From the NCBI GenBank assembly GCA_023248785.1, contig JAHFDX010000143.1, forward strand, positions 1 through 8,167: a stretch of 8,167 bases of DNA, read 5' to 3'. The stretch is from Myxococcales bacterium. Lineage in GTDB: Bacteria; Myxococcota_A; Polyangia; Polyangiales; Polyangiaceae. A program made the translations under genes and the position numbers. Below, in pieces: positions 1-6,943 of the stretch. The notes under the pieces were generated by a model. The model had not been told where the DNA came from. It did not search any database and worked only from the letters and a program-made list of their open reading frames with translations. Position 1 is the first letter of the stretch. Every line of letters begins with the position of its first letter.

Positions 1-12
1 CTATCGCACAAT

Positions 13-1746
13 TTGGGCGCGCTCGTACGGGACGACGTTTTCGGCTTCGTAGACGGGCTCGAATGCATCGCGCATACTGGCTGCTGCCTCGTGAAAATCG
101 CGGTCCTTTACATCAAGCACGCGTTTGCCGCGCTGGTGCCAGACCCTTTGTGGCGACGCGTCGTGGGGTGGGTCCTTTTCTGCTGGGTCATTAGCATTCC
201 GATCGCATTTGCCCTTCACACACTGCGCCCATCGGATGTCGCGTGGGGACGCGCGCAGCAGCTCGAAGCCGAAGGGCATCACGGCGAGGCCGAACGCGCG
301 TATTGGGACGACGTAAAAAAGCAGCCTGCCGACTTTCTACTGCTCATGGAATTCTTGCGCCATCACGCTGAGATCGCAAAGCTGCGCGAACAGCTTCGCG
401 AAGGCGCACTCGACGAACGCGGCTACGAAGTTCAGTTCGTGGTGCCAGAGGCCGAGATCGATGTGCACCTAGAAAAGCCCGAGTTGTCCAGCGACCTTGC
501 GATTCCAGCCCGTTATTGGCGGGTGTTTGTAACAAAGCCTGACGCGGCGATCGACACCGAGATTACCGAGGCAGCCGGACGAACGCCTCCGCCCAGGTTC
601 GCGAACCACGTGCTGGGTCGCGTTGCGATGCAACGCAAAGATATACGCACCGCTGCGCTTCGATTGGTGCGCGAAGGCCGTTTCTTTCCTGAACGTCGAG
701 ACGATTTTTTCCAAGGCGCGCATCTGCTCGTCGAACTCGGCGCTTGGGATGATCTGCGGGCTGCCCTAGATGGGCAGTCCCTCAGGCTGCATGCTTATGC
801 GCGACACCGTTTGGCAATGCACGACCACAGGTGGTTCGCAGCAAGCTTGTGGGCGCTGGCGTCAAACTTCACTGAATCGAAACTTGGCCCGTTACTTTTA
901 GCGCTCGTTTCCGGCATCGTCTGGGCGTTATTCGGATTCACGCTGGGAAAGTCCTATGAGCCCGTTCGGCGACGGCGACTGATCTATGGCCTCGCAATAG
1001 CGCTTGGCGTCCTCAGCATTCTCCCAACAGACACGCTCATTGCCATCGAGGACTCCCTAGGATTTCACCCGAAGGCCGACGTCGCGGCCGATCTCATTTT
1101 TTATGTCTTCGGGGTTGGGCTTCGAGAAGAGCTCTGCAAGACGCTCCTTGTGCTGCCACTCATTCCCTGGCTGAAGCGTCGTCGCGATCGACTTGAAGTA
1201 ATGACGGTTGGCTCCCTCGTTGGCTTGGGGTTCGCAGCCGTGGAGAACATCCAGAAATTTGCCGCTGGCTCGGGGTCGATCGTTCTCGCACGGTTTTTGA
1301 CAGCGAACTTCCTTCACATGTCGCTGACAGCCATTGCAGCGCTTGCAGTTTACGACCTTGCTCAAGGCACCGCGCGCGACGGAAGGCCCGCGCGCGACTT
1401 GGCTTTTGTCGTCGTCATGCATGGGGCCTACGATTTTTTCTTGAGCGTCGAAATTTTCGACGGCAGTGCGTACATAAGCTCGATGATGTACGTGGTCCTG
1501 GTTCACCTGTTCTTCTCGCGCGTCGATGCGGTTCGCGGCCGGCCCGAGCCAGATGGACGCATCGTAACCCGTTTTTCGCAGGCGCTGGGAATTGTGCTCG
1601 CATGTAGTTACATTTATGCTGCGCGCGATCTTGGCCTTGCGATGGGCGCCGTCACATTGACCATGGGCCTGCTCAGCCTTGCCATCATCATCATTGTGTT
1701 CGTTCGGCAGGCACGGCACCTTTCGGGCTTCATTGTTCGTCGGTAG
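13..1746 (+). CDS. PrsW-family intramembrane metalloprotease with N-terminal TPR-like region
   Basis: Predicted multi-pass membrane protease of the PrsW family (related to the CPBP/Abi membrane proteases). The family signatures are all present, counting from the TTG at 13: EE..K at E372/E373/K376, GFAAVEN ending E411-N412, H435 in FLHMSLT and H470 in MHGAYDF. These are the expected metal-binding and catalytic residues. A first membrane segment lies at about 48-70, preceded by two arginines. Next come roughly 220 mostly soluble residues with helical, TPR-like stretches (about 75-115 and 200-285). The membrane core runs from about 291 to 500, with further hydrophobic helices at about 525-565. 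The start is doubtful: the frame is open to the window edge, no ATG occurs before nt 346, and no good ribosome binding site precedes TTG 13. GTG 91, 136 or 163 would still keep the first membrane helix. Family-level call is firm; the substrate is unknown. PrsW of Bacillus cleaves the anti-sigma factor RsiW, but nothing here identifies an anti-sigma partner. Confidence 0.82.
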   Translation: MGALVRDDVFGFVDGLECIAHTGCCLVKIAVLYIKHAFAALVPDPLWRRVVGWVLFCWVISIPIAFALHTLRPSDVAWGRAQQLEAEGHHGEAERAYWDDVKKQPADFLLLMEFLRHHAEIAKLREQLREGALDERGYEVQFVVPEAEIDVHLEKPELSSDLAIPARYWRVFVTKPDAAIDTEITEAAGRTPPPRFANHVLGRVAMQRKDIRTAALRLVREGRFFPERRDDFFQGAHLLVELGAWDDLRAALDGQSLRLHAYARHRLAMHDHRWFAASLWALASNFTESKLGPLLLALVSGIVWALFGFTLGKSYEPVRRRRLIYGLAIALGVLSILPTDTLIAIEDSLGFHPKADVAADLIFYVFGVGLREELCKTLLVLPLIPWLKRRRDRLEVMTVGSLVGLGFAAVENIQKFAAGSGSIVLARFLTANFLHMSLTAIAALAVYDLAQGTARDGRPARDLAFVVVMHGAYDFFLSVEIFDGSAYISSMMYVVLVHLFFSRVDAVRGRPEPDGRIVTRFSQALGIVLACSYIYAARDLGLAMGAVTLTMGLLSLAIIIIVFVRQARHLSGFIVRR

Positions 1747-1764
1747 CGCCGAGCGACGCCAAAC

Positions 1765-1792
1765 TTGACTGCCGCCCGCAACTCCGTAGGGT
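1765..1792 (+). promoter_or_regulatory. Possible sigma-70-like promoter for the pnt operon
   Basis: In the 73-bp gap before pntAA there is TTGACT at 1765-1770 (one mismatch to the -35 consensus), then a 16-bp spacer and TAGGGT at 1787-1792, which keeps the three most conserved -10 positions (TA...T). Transcription would begin about 20-25 bp before the pntAA start codon. This is the only non-coding gap in the window long enough to hold a promoter. The -10 match is weak, so this is a suggestion only. No operator or terminator is evident in the gap. Confidence 0.3.
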
Positions 1793-1819
1793 CGAGGCCG
1801 CTATGCGCCGGAAAACGCA

Positions 1820-2968
1820 ATGAGACTGGCGATCCCGAAAGAAACGTTTCCAGGCGAGCTCCGTGTGGCGCTTGTGCCCGAATCGGTAAAGCGCCTCGCG
1901 GCAAAGAAACTCGACGTGTCCGTGCAAGCCGGCGCCGGGGTTGCGTCTTGCCTAGCCGACGCCAACTACGCGGCACTCGGAGCGACGGTTGTCGATAGCG
2001 TGGAGTCGCTCTTCGGCTCTTCCGACGGTGTTGTAAAAATCCGCGTTCCCACACTCGACGAGGTTGCCAAATTGAAAGAGGGCAGCGTCCTTCTGAGCCT
2101 TCTTTATCCACTCGTGAACACTGAGCTCGTGCACGCGCTCGCCGCCCGAAATATCACATCGATTGCTGCAGACATGATCCCGCGCACCACCGTTGCGCAA
2201 ATGATGGACGTGCTCTCGTCCCAGGCCACAGCAGCGGGGTACCAGGCAGTGCTCATGGCGGCCACCGCGCTGCCGAGGTTTTTCCCAATGCTCATGACCG
2301 CAGCGGGGACGATCGCACCCGCGCGTGTGTTGATTCTCGGCGCGGGCGTCGCCGGGCTTTCTGCCATTGGCACCGCGCGACGCCTAGGCGCCGTGGTGGA
2401 GGTATTCGACGTGCGCAAAGTTGTCAAAGAGCAAGTCGAAAGCCTTGGCGCGAAGTTCGTCGAGGTCGATCAAGTTGAGGATGCACAGACCGCAGGCGGC
2501 TACGCGAAAGAAGTCTCCGCATCCGACAAGCAGCGACAGACCGAAGCGATCGCACAGCACATCGCGAAGGCCGACGTGTGCATTACAACGGCGCTTATTC
2601 CGGGAAAGCGTGCGCCGATCCTTGTGAGCAGAGAGATGGTCGCCTCAATGAAACCCGGCTCCGTCATTGTGGATCTCGCAGCCGAACAACAGGGCAACTG
2701 CGAGCTCACAGAACCCGGTAAAGTCGTCGAAAAACACGGCGTTACGATCATCGGTGAGGTCAACTTTCCAAGTCGCCTCGCCATGCACGCGAGCCAAATG
2801 TACTCACGCAACATGGAGAAACTCCTCTTTCACATCACCAAGGACGGCGTGGTCGCCATCGACCTCAAGGAAGAAATCATGGCCGGTTGCGTGATCACTC
2901 ACAGCGGGGAGATTGTCCACGCCGGCGTAAAGAGCGTGAAAAACAAGAAGGAGAGCGCGAGTCCATGA
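1820..2968 (+). CDS. pntAA: NAD(P) transhydrogenase alpha subunit part 1 (NAD(H)-binding domain I)
   Basis: Soluble NAD(H)-binding subunit (382 aa) of the proton-translocating transhydrogenase. It passes hydride from NADH to NADP+ bound on PntB on the cytoplasmic face. The N-terminus (MRLAIPKETFPGE) is typical of the alanine dehydrogenase/PNT family. R122, Q127, D130 and S133 have the same spacing as R127, Q132, D135 and S138, the nicotinamide-contacting residues of the Rhodospirillum rubrum enzyme. The Rossmann glycine motif is G174-A-G176-V-A-G179, with D197 closing the second strand as expected for NAD(H). The segment GEVNFPSRLAMHASQMYSRN is also characteristic. The protein ends without the membrane helices found in the fused E. 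coli PntA, so this is the split three-subunit type, and its length matches that type. ATG 1820 follows a weak GGAAAA ribosome site. The stop overlaps the pntAB start (ATGA), so the two are probably translationally coupled. Confidence 0.96.
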   Translation: MRLAIPKETFPGELRVALVPESVKRLAAKKLDVSVQAGAGVASCLADANYAALGATVVDSVESLFGSSDGVVKIRVPTLDEVAKLKEGSVLLSLLYPLVNTELVHALAARNITSIAADMIPRTTVAQMMDVLSSQATAAGYQAVLMAATALPRFFPMLMTAAGTIAPARVLILGAGVAGLSAIGTARRLGAVVEVFDVRKVVKEQVESLGAKFVEVDQVEDAQTAGGYAKEVSASDKQRQTEAIAQHIAKADVCITTALIPGKRAPILVSREMVASMKPGSVIVDLAAEQQGNCELTEPGKVVEKHGVTIIGEVNFPSRLAMHASQMYSRNMEKLLFHITKDGVVAIDLKEEIMAGCVITHSGEIVHAGVKSVKNKKESASP

Positions 2969-3276
2969 GCGGTCACGACCTGTTCCTTGGCTTCTACATT
3001 TTCGCGTTGGCGAGCTTCGTTGGTTACCAGGTCATCGGCAAGGTGCCACCACTCCTTCATACGCCGCTTATGTCGGGCACAAACGCGATCAGCGGGATTT
3101 CGCTCGTCGGCTCGCTCGTCGCGGCGGGATCCGAGCACGCGATGGCGAGCAAGGTAATGGGCTTCGTTGCCGTCGTGTGCGCGACCATCAACGTTGTTGG
3201 TGGATTCATGATCACCGATCGCATGCTTCGCATGTTCAAGAAGCGCGGCCCGGGCGGAGACGGCGGCTCGAAATGA
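2965..3276 (+). CDS. pntAB: NAD(P) transhydrogenase alpha subunit part 2 (membrane domain)
   Basis: Small membrane subunit (103 aa) that forms part of the proton channel of the transhydrogenase together with PntB. Three hydrophobic helices are visible at about 7-24, 40-55 and 64-84. The conserved loop VPPLLHTPLMSGTNAISG lies at about 28-44, and the typical ending GGFMITDRMLRMFKK at about 79-93 is followed by a short glycine-rich charged tail. I chose ATG 2965 over earlier starts in the frame (from 2887) because the family begins at this point, because AAGGAG lies at 2948-2953, and because it gives the ATGA overlap with the pntAA stop. Its own stop overlaps the pntB start in the same way. The alpha chain is split from PntAA, as in R. 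rubrum, rather than fused as in E. coli. Confidence 0.95.
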   Translation: MSGHDLFLGFYIFALASFVGYQVIGKVPPLLHTPLMSGTNAISGISLVGSLVAAGSEHAMASKVMGFVAVVCATINVVGGFMITDRMLRMFKKRGPGGDGGSK

Positions 3277-4673
3277 GCGACGCACTAAGGTCAACCCTCG
3301 CCGACGGCTCATACCTCATCGCGGGGATCTTTTTTATTCTCTGCCTCAAGGGTTTGAGCTCCCCGCAGTCGGCGCGCCGCGGAATCCTACTCGGCGAGCT
3401 AGGCATGTTCATCGCGGTTGTCGCCACACTGATGAACAAAGAGATCGTCAGCTTCTCCTTCATCATTGGGGGCCTCATCATTGGCTCTCTGATTGGCACG
3501 GCGATCTCGCTCAAGATCCCGATGACAAAGATGCCGGAGCGCATTGCGTTTTCGCACGCATTCGGCGGACTCGCAACGGCGTTGGTCGGCGTCTCGGAAT
3601 ACTACAATCACGGATCTCACATTGCTCCGTTCAAGATGGGCGCCGTCGGATTCGAGTCGTTCCTCGGCTTCCTCACGTTCACCGGCAGCATCATGGCGTA
3701 CGGGAAACTCCAAGGGATCATCTCGGGCGCGCCGATCACATTCAAAGGGCAGAATTACGTCAATATCGGGCTCTTTCTTGCCTCGCTTGGCGTGCTCGGT
3801 TTTCTGATTTTCTCGCCCGGTAGTGCTCCCTTCTTCTACGCAATCTGCGGTACGGGTCTCGCGCTCGGGGTCATGGCGATACTCCCGATTGGCGGTGCCG
3901 ACATGCCCGTCGTCATTTCACTCTTGAACTCGTACGCCGGTCTCGCAGCGTGCGCGACTGGCTTTGCAATCGACAGCCCCGTTCTCATCATTGCCGGCGC
4001 GCTCGACGGATCGTCGGGGATTCTTTTGTCACTCCTGATGAGCAAGGCGATGAACCGCTCGTTCGCCAATGTCCTCTTCGGCGCGTTCGGTACGCAGATC
4101 GATCCAGGCACGGCCCCCGCGGGCGGCGCAGCACAGCCATTCAACGAGGCAACCGTCGACGACGCGGCACAAGTGCTCATGGCGTCACAGGCCGTCATCG
4201 TTGTACCGGGTTACGGGATGGCAGTTTCACAAGCGCAGCACGCGGTGCGCGATCTCGCAGCATCACTCGAGAAACGCGGCGTTAGCGTGAAGTACGCCAT
4301 TCACCCGGTAGCCGGACGCATGCCGGGGCACATGAACGTCCTGCTCGCAGAAGCCAACGTTTCGTACGACAAGCTCTTCGATCTCGACGACATCAATGAC
4401 GACTTCGCACGCACCGATGCCGTGCTCATCGTGGGCGCAAACGACGTCGTGAATCCGGCTGCAAAGAAGGATCCCAAGAGCCCAATATTTGGCATGCCAG
4501 TCTTCAACGTCGAACAGTCGCGCTCGATCATTGTGCTGAAGCGAAGCATGAATGCAGGCTTCTCGGGAGTCGAAAACGAGCTCTTTTTCCTTCCGAACAC
4601 AATGATGGTTCTCGGCGATGCGAAGAAAACACTGCTCGGCTTAGTCACCGCGTTGAAGGACGGCGGGCACTGA
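3273..4673 (+). CDS. pntB: NAD(P) transhydrogenase beta subunit
   Basis: Beta subunit (466 aa) carrying most of the proton-conducting membrane helices plus the NADP(H)-binding domain III. The first ~265 residues are hydrophobic helices. H95, six residues after MPE, corresponds by spacing to E. coli beta-His91, which takes part in proton translocation. A soluble hinge rich in Ala, Gly and Pro (about 275-305) leads to domain III: GYGMAVSQAQ at 313-322, HPVAGRMPGHMNVLLAEA at about 344-361, GANDVVNPAA at 388-397 and KRSM at 423-426, then GFSGVENELFF. All are standard family motifs for NADP binding. The start at ATG 3273 overlaps the pntAB stop by 4 nt and fits the family N-terminus; the open frame beginning at 3177 would add sequence that is only pntAB read in another frame. 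The last 33 bp overlap the convergent Lgt-like gene. Functionally it completes the operon that makes NADPH at the expense of the proton gradient. Confidence 0.97.
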   Translation: MSDALRSTLADGSYLIAGIFFILCLKGLSSPQSARRGILLGELGMFIAVVATLMNKEIVSFSFIIGGLIIGSLIGTAISLKIPMTKMPERIAFSHAFGGLATALVGVSEYYNHGSHIAPFKMGAVGFESFLGFLTFTGSIMAYGKLQGIISGAPITFKGQNYVNIGLFLASLGVLGFLIFSPGSAPFFYAICGTGLALGVMAILPIGGADMPVVISLLNSYAGLAACATGFAIDSPVLIIAGALDGSSGILLSLLMSKAMNRSFANVLFGAFGTQIDPGTAPAGGAAQPFNEATVDDAAQVLMASQAVIVVPGYGMAVSQAQHAVRDLAASLEKRGVSVKYAIHPVAGRMPGHMNVLLAEANVSYDKLFDLDDINDDFARTDAVLIVGANDVVNPAAKKDPKSPIFGMPVFNVEQSRSIIVLKRSMNAGFSGVENELFFLPNTMMVLGDAKKTLLGLVTALKDGGH

Positions 4674-5591
4674 CTTCACGGCAATATCGTTCGCACCAAC
4701 TACTAGAAGCGATGTGTCTCGACCAAACGCCGCATCCCGAACGAGGCGCACCGCGATATACACACCGAGTGCGAACATCGCGATGTTGGCGTACTGAGCA
4801 AACGTAAGCGAGCCGTGGCGCACATCGCCTCCCTGCGCATCGGTCAGGCGATAAAAGTCCATCACGAAGCGAGCGGGTGGATACACCATGCACGCGATCG
4901 CGGTGTAGGTTCCAACGCGCAGGTTGCGCGAAAACGTTAGCGCAAAAGCGATGGCAATCACTGCGACGTAGAAGAACTCAACGGTACCCAGATCGTAGCG
5001 CGTTTCGCTTCCACCAAATTGGACCGACACGGGGCCGAAGTGTCGGGTCACGCCTTCGTCGCCCGAGGTTGGCCATCGATGAGCAATCCATGTTCCAACG
5101 GGCGCGAGAACACCTGGATGATCGTGAATGACTGCGCATCCGAGGCGCCCAAATGTCATCGCTACCGGAAATGTGGCGCTCATCATGTCGGCGTATGGAA
5201 GGATGGGAAGCCGCGCCTTACGAAGACCCATACTGAAGCGGTTTTGTTTGCGAAAGGTGATGAACCTCCAGCCAATCGCTCCAACAATGGCGCCGATGAT
5301 ACCGCCCATCGAGCTCGAATTTTCCCACACGAAGAAGATCGAGTGAGGTCTGCGGACGAGGTCGTCCCAATGGTAAAATACGCTGTCGAGCGCATGTGCG
5401 AAGAAGGCACACGAAAGAAACGTCCACGCTGTGAATGACCCGAACGTGCGAGCGTCGTAGCCGAGTTGTTTAACGCGACGGGTTGCCACGTAATCCCAAG
5501 CGAAGTAACCCAACGCACACATGAGTCCCCACGCGTGTGCGCCGAACATCTTGGATTCATCGAAGAACACAAAAGGCAACATGGCTCGCAC
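4641..5591 (-). CDS. Divergent Lgt-family (prolipoprotein diacylglyceryl transferase-like) membrane protein
   Basis: Multi-pass inner-membrane protein of 316 aa, the usual Lgt size. True Lgt moves diacylglycerol from phosphatidylglycerol to the lipobox cysteine of prolipoproteins. Family features, numbered from GTG 5591: an N-terminal HAWGLMCALGYFAWD helix (19-33), a GG motif in NSSSMGGIIGAIVG (91-104), FGRLGCAVIHDHPG (147-160) and YPPARFVMDFYRLTD (237-251). R149 and R241 match the two essential arginines of E. coli Lgt (R143, R239). However, the residue at the H103 position (HGG in E. coli) is M95, and the Asn of GRxGN is C152. It is therefore a diverged paralogue that may not be a bona fide Lgt. 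GTG 5591 has AGGG 4 nt upstream; ATG 5582 is an alternative that gives MLPFVFF. The 3' end overlaps pntB by 33 bp, and the 5' end overlaps the divergent hydrolase gene. No promoter space exists outside neighbouring coding DNA. Confidence 0.78.
   Translation of the reverse strand: MRAMLPFVFFDESKMFGAHAWGLMCALGYFAWDYVATRRVKQLGYDARTFGSFTAWTFLSCAFFAHALDSVFYHWDDLVRRPHSIFFVWENSSSMGGIIGAIVGAIGWRFITFRKQNRFSMGLRKARLPILPYADMMSATFPVAMTFGRLGCAVIHDHPGVLAPVGTWIAHRWPTSGDEGVTRHFGPVSVQFGGSETRYDLGTVEFFYVAVIAIAFALTFSRNLRVGTYTAIACMVYPPARFVMDFYRLTDAQGGDVRHGSLTFAQYANIAMFALGVYIAVRLVRDAAFGRDTSLLVVGANDIAVKSVPAVLQRGD
5580..5591. other. Head-to-head start overlap of two divergent genes
   Basis: The ATG of the sulfatase-like gene (5581-5583, plus strand) and an ATG of the Lgt-like gene (5582-5580, minus strand) share the same palindrome CATG at 5580-5583. 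If the Lgt-like gene uses GTG 5591, the two coding regions overlap by 11 bp. Each gene's ribosome site (AAAGG at 5572-5576 on plus; AGGG at 5599-5596 on minus) then lies within the other reading frame, and any promoter must too. Confidence 0.6.
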
Positions 5592-6936
5592 AGCGCCCTA
5601 TCACGACTGTGCTCGAGCGGCGATCGTGCTCGCTGGATTGTTCGGTTTTTCGTGCGAAGGCAAATCAACCAGGTCTCCGTATCCTTCCCCGACGATGACT
5701 GCGAGCATCTCAACGTCGGCGATGGCACCGCCTCCAACAGTAGCTTCCCAACAAGCGAAGCCTATGGTCGCGCCGCCTGAACCCCTCAACGTCATCCTCA
5801 TCACCATCGACAGTCTGCGCGCGGACATGCCGTGGGTCGGGTACGAACGCCCCATCGCTCCTCGCCTAAGTGAGTTTGCAAAGACAACCGTCAGTTACAA
5901 GAACGCCTATTCCCTTTCCTCGTCGACTTCCAAAAGTGTCCCCGCCCTGCTCGCGGGACGCTATCCCTCGGAACTCGAACGCACGGGCGTTTTTTTTACA
6001 CGTTACACAGACAAGAACACGTTCATGTGCGAACACCTGGGTGCTGCGAACATCCCATGTGTCGCAGGTCATGCACACGCCTACCTCGGTAAGGGCGTCG
6101 CGAACTTTGACCAAGGTTTTCAAGCATGGAAGCTCGTGCCAGGAATCACGTTCGATCCCCAAACCGATCCTCACGTCACGAGCCACAAGCTCACGCCGCT
6201 CGCGATTGAGATGCTGAGTGACTCCGTTTTGACAGGCAAGCAGTTCTTCGCGTGGTTTCACTTCATGGACCCGCACGACGAGTACAAGTCGCACACGGAA
6301 GCGCCTCGTTGGGGTTCCAAACTGCGTGACCTTTATGACCAAGAAGTCTTCTATACCGACCTTTGGGTCGGAAAGTTGCTCGACTATATCGACCAGCAAC
6401 CGTGGGCGACAAAGACAGCGATCCTATTGACCGCCGATCACGGTGAAGCGTTTGGAGAGCACAGCCTCTCGCGCCATGCCTTCGAGCTGTATGACGTGCT
6501 CGTGCACGTTCCGTGGATGTTTCGCATTCCAGGCGTCGCACCACGAAACATCGAGACCGCACGAAGTCACATTGATTTGGTACCAACCGTCCTCGATCTG
6601 ATGGGGCAAACCACGATGCAAGGTTTGCGTGGTCAAAGCCTGCGCGCGGAACTTTACGGTGGCCTTGGGTCGGAGCGTGACGTGATTTGTGATCTTCCAA
6701 AGGACGATTTCAACAAGAGGCGCCGAACGTTTTTGCGCAATGGCGTGAAGCTCATCGCCTTCGAGGAAGACGAGCGCTTTGAGCTTTATCGCCTGATGGA
6801 CGATCCGGGTGAGCTCAAGAACTTGGCGAGGGCGGAACCCGAGACTCTGAAAACAATGATCGCGGCCTACAAGGAAGCGAACCACAACATCGCAGAGGGC
6901 ACCGTCGTGGGCGGGATACGAAAGCGAGAGAAGTGA
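5581..6936 (+). CDS. Putative lipoprotein, sulfatase / phosphotransferase (alkaline phosphatase superfamily)
   Basis: Predicted exported hydrolase or transferase of 451 aa. Residues 1-24 look like a signal peptide (ARAAIVLAGLFGFS) ending at C25; the box GFSC is imperfect for a lipobox, so lipidation is likely but not certain. A Ser/Pro/Thr/Ala-rich linker (26-68) follows. The catalytic domain begins NVILITIDSLRAD (D77 metal ligand) and contains DPHDEY (H232), TADHGEAFGEH (D286, H287) and RHAFELYDVLVHVPW (H299), all typical of the family, ending with the usual LYRLMDDPGELKNLA segment. The nucleophile region SSSTSKSVPALLAGRYP lacks the Cys/Ser-x-Pro-x-Arg formylglycine motif; counting nine residues back from the LAG turn places T116 there, as in phosphoglycerol/phosphoethanolamine transferases. 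The sulfatase label may thus mislead about the reaction. ATG 5581 was chosen for AAAGG 4 nt upstream and the signal peptide; ATG 5521 lacks both. The stop lies 7 bp from the convergent hemerythrin gene. Confidence 0.83.
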   Translation: MARTAPYHDCARAAIVLAGLFGFSCEGKSTRSPYPSPTMTASISTSAMAPPPTVASQQAKPMVAPPEPLNVILITIDSLRADMPWVGYERPIAPRLSEFAKTTVSYKNAYSLSSSTSKSVPALLAGRYPSELERTGVFFTRYTDKNTFMCEHLGAANIPCVAGHAHAYLGKGVANFDQGFQAWKLVPGITFDPQTDPHVTSHKLTPLAIEMLSDSVLTGKQFFAWFHFMDPHDEYKSHTEAPRWGSKLRDLYDQEVFYTDLWVGKLLDYIDQQPWATKTAILLTADHGEAFGEHSLSRHAFELYDVLVHVPWMFRIPGVAPRNIETARSHIDLVPTVLDLMGQTTMQGLRGQSLRAELYGGLGSERDVICDLPKDDFNKRRRTFLRNGVKLIAFEEDERFELYRLMDDPGELKNLARAEPETLKTMIAAYKEANHNIAEGTVVGGIRKREK

Positions 6937-6943
6937 GGGATCC

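Noticed and set aside
1057..1719. 220-aa open frame on the minus strand inside the PrsW gene
   Set aside because: It is rich in Cys, His, Asn and Arg with no recognisable domain, and lies wholly opposite the PrsW catalytic motifs; an antisense shadow of a GC-rich gene.
1738..1758. CGTCG...CGACG inverted repeat after the PrsW stop as a terminator
   Set aside because: Only a 5-bp stem with an 11-nt loop and no T-run; too weak to call.
1614..2111. 165-aa minus-strand open frame spanning the prsW-pntAA gap
   Set aside because: Arg-rich, low-complexity composition typical of an out-of-frame GC-rich reading; it overlaps clear coding on the plus strand at both ends.
2887..2964. Upstream extension of pntAB before ATG 2965
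   Set aside because: The added residues are pntAA coding sequence read in another frame (many Arg/Glu), and the PntAB family begins at MSGHD-like sequence with a good AAGGAG site just upstream.
5183..5737. 184-aa minus-strand open frame across the Lgt-like/hydrolase junction
   Set aside because: Shares DNA with two well-supported genes in other frames and shows no domain-like sequence.
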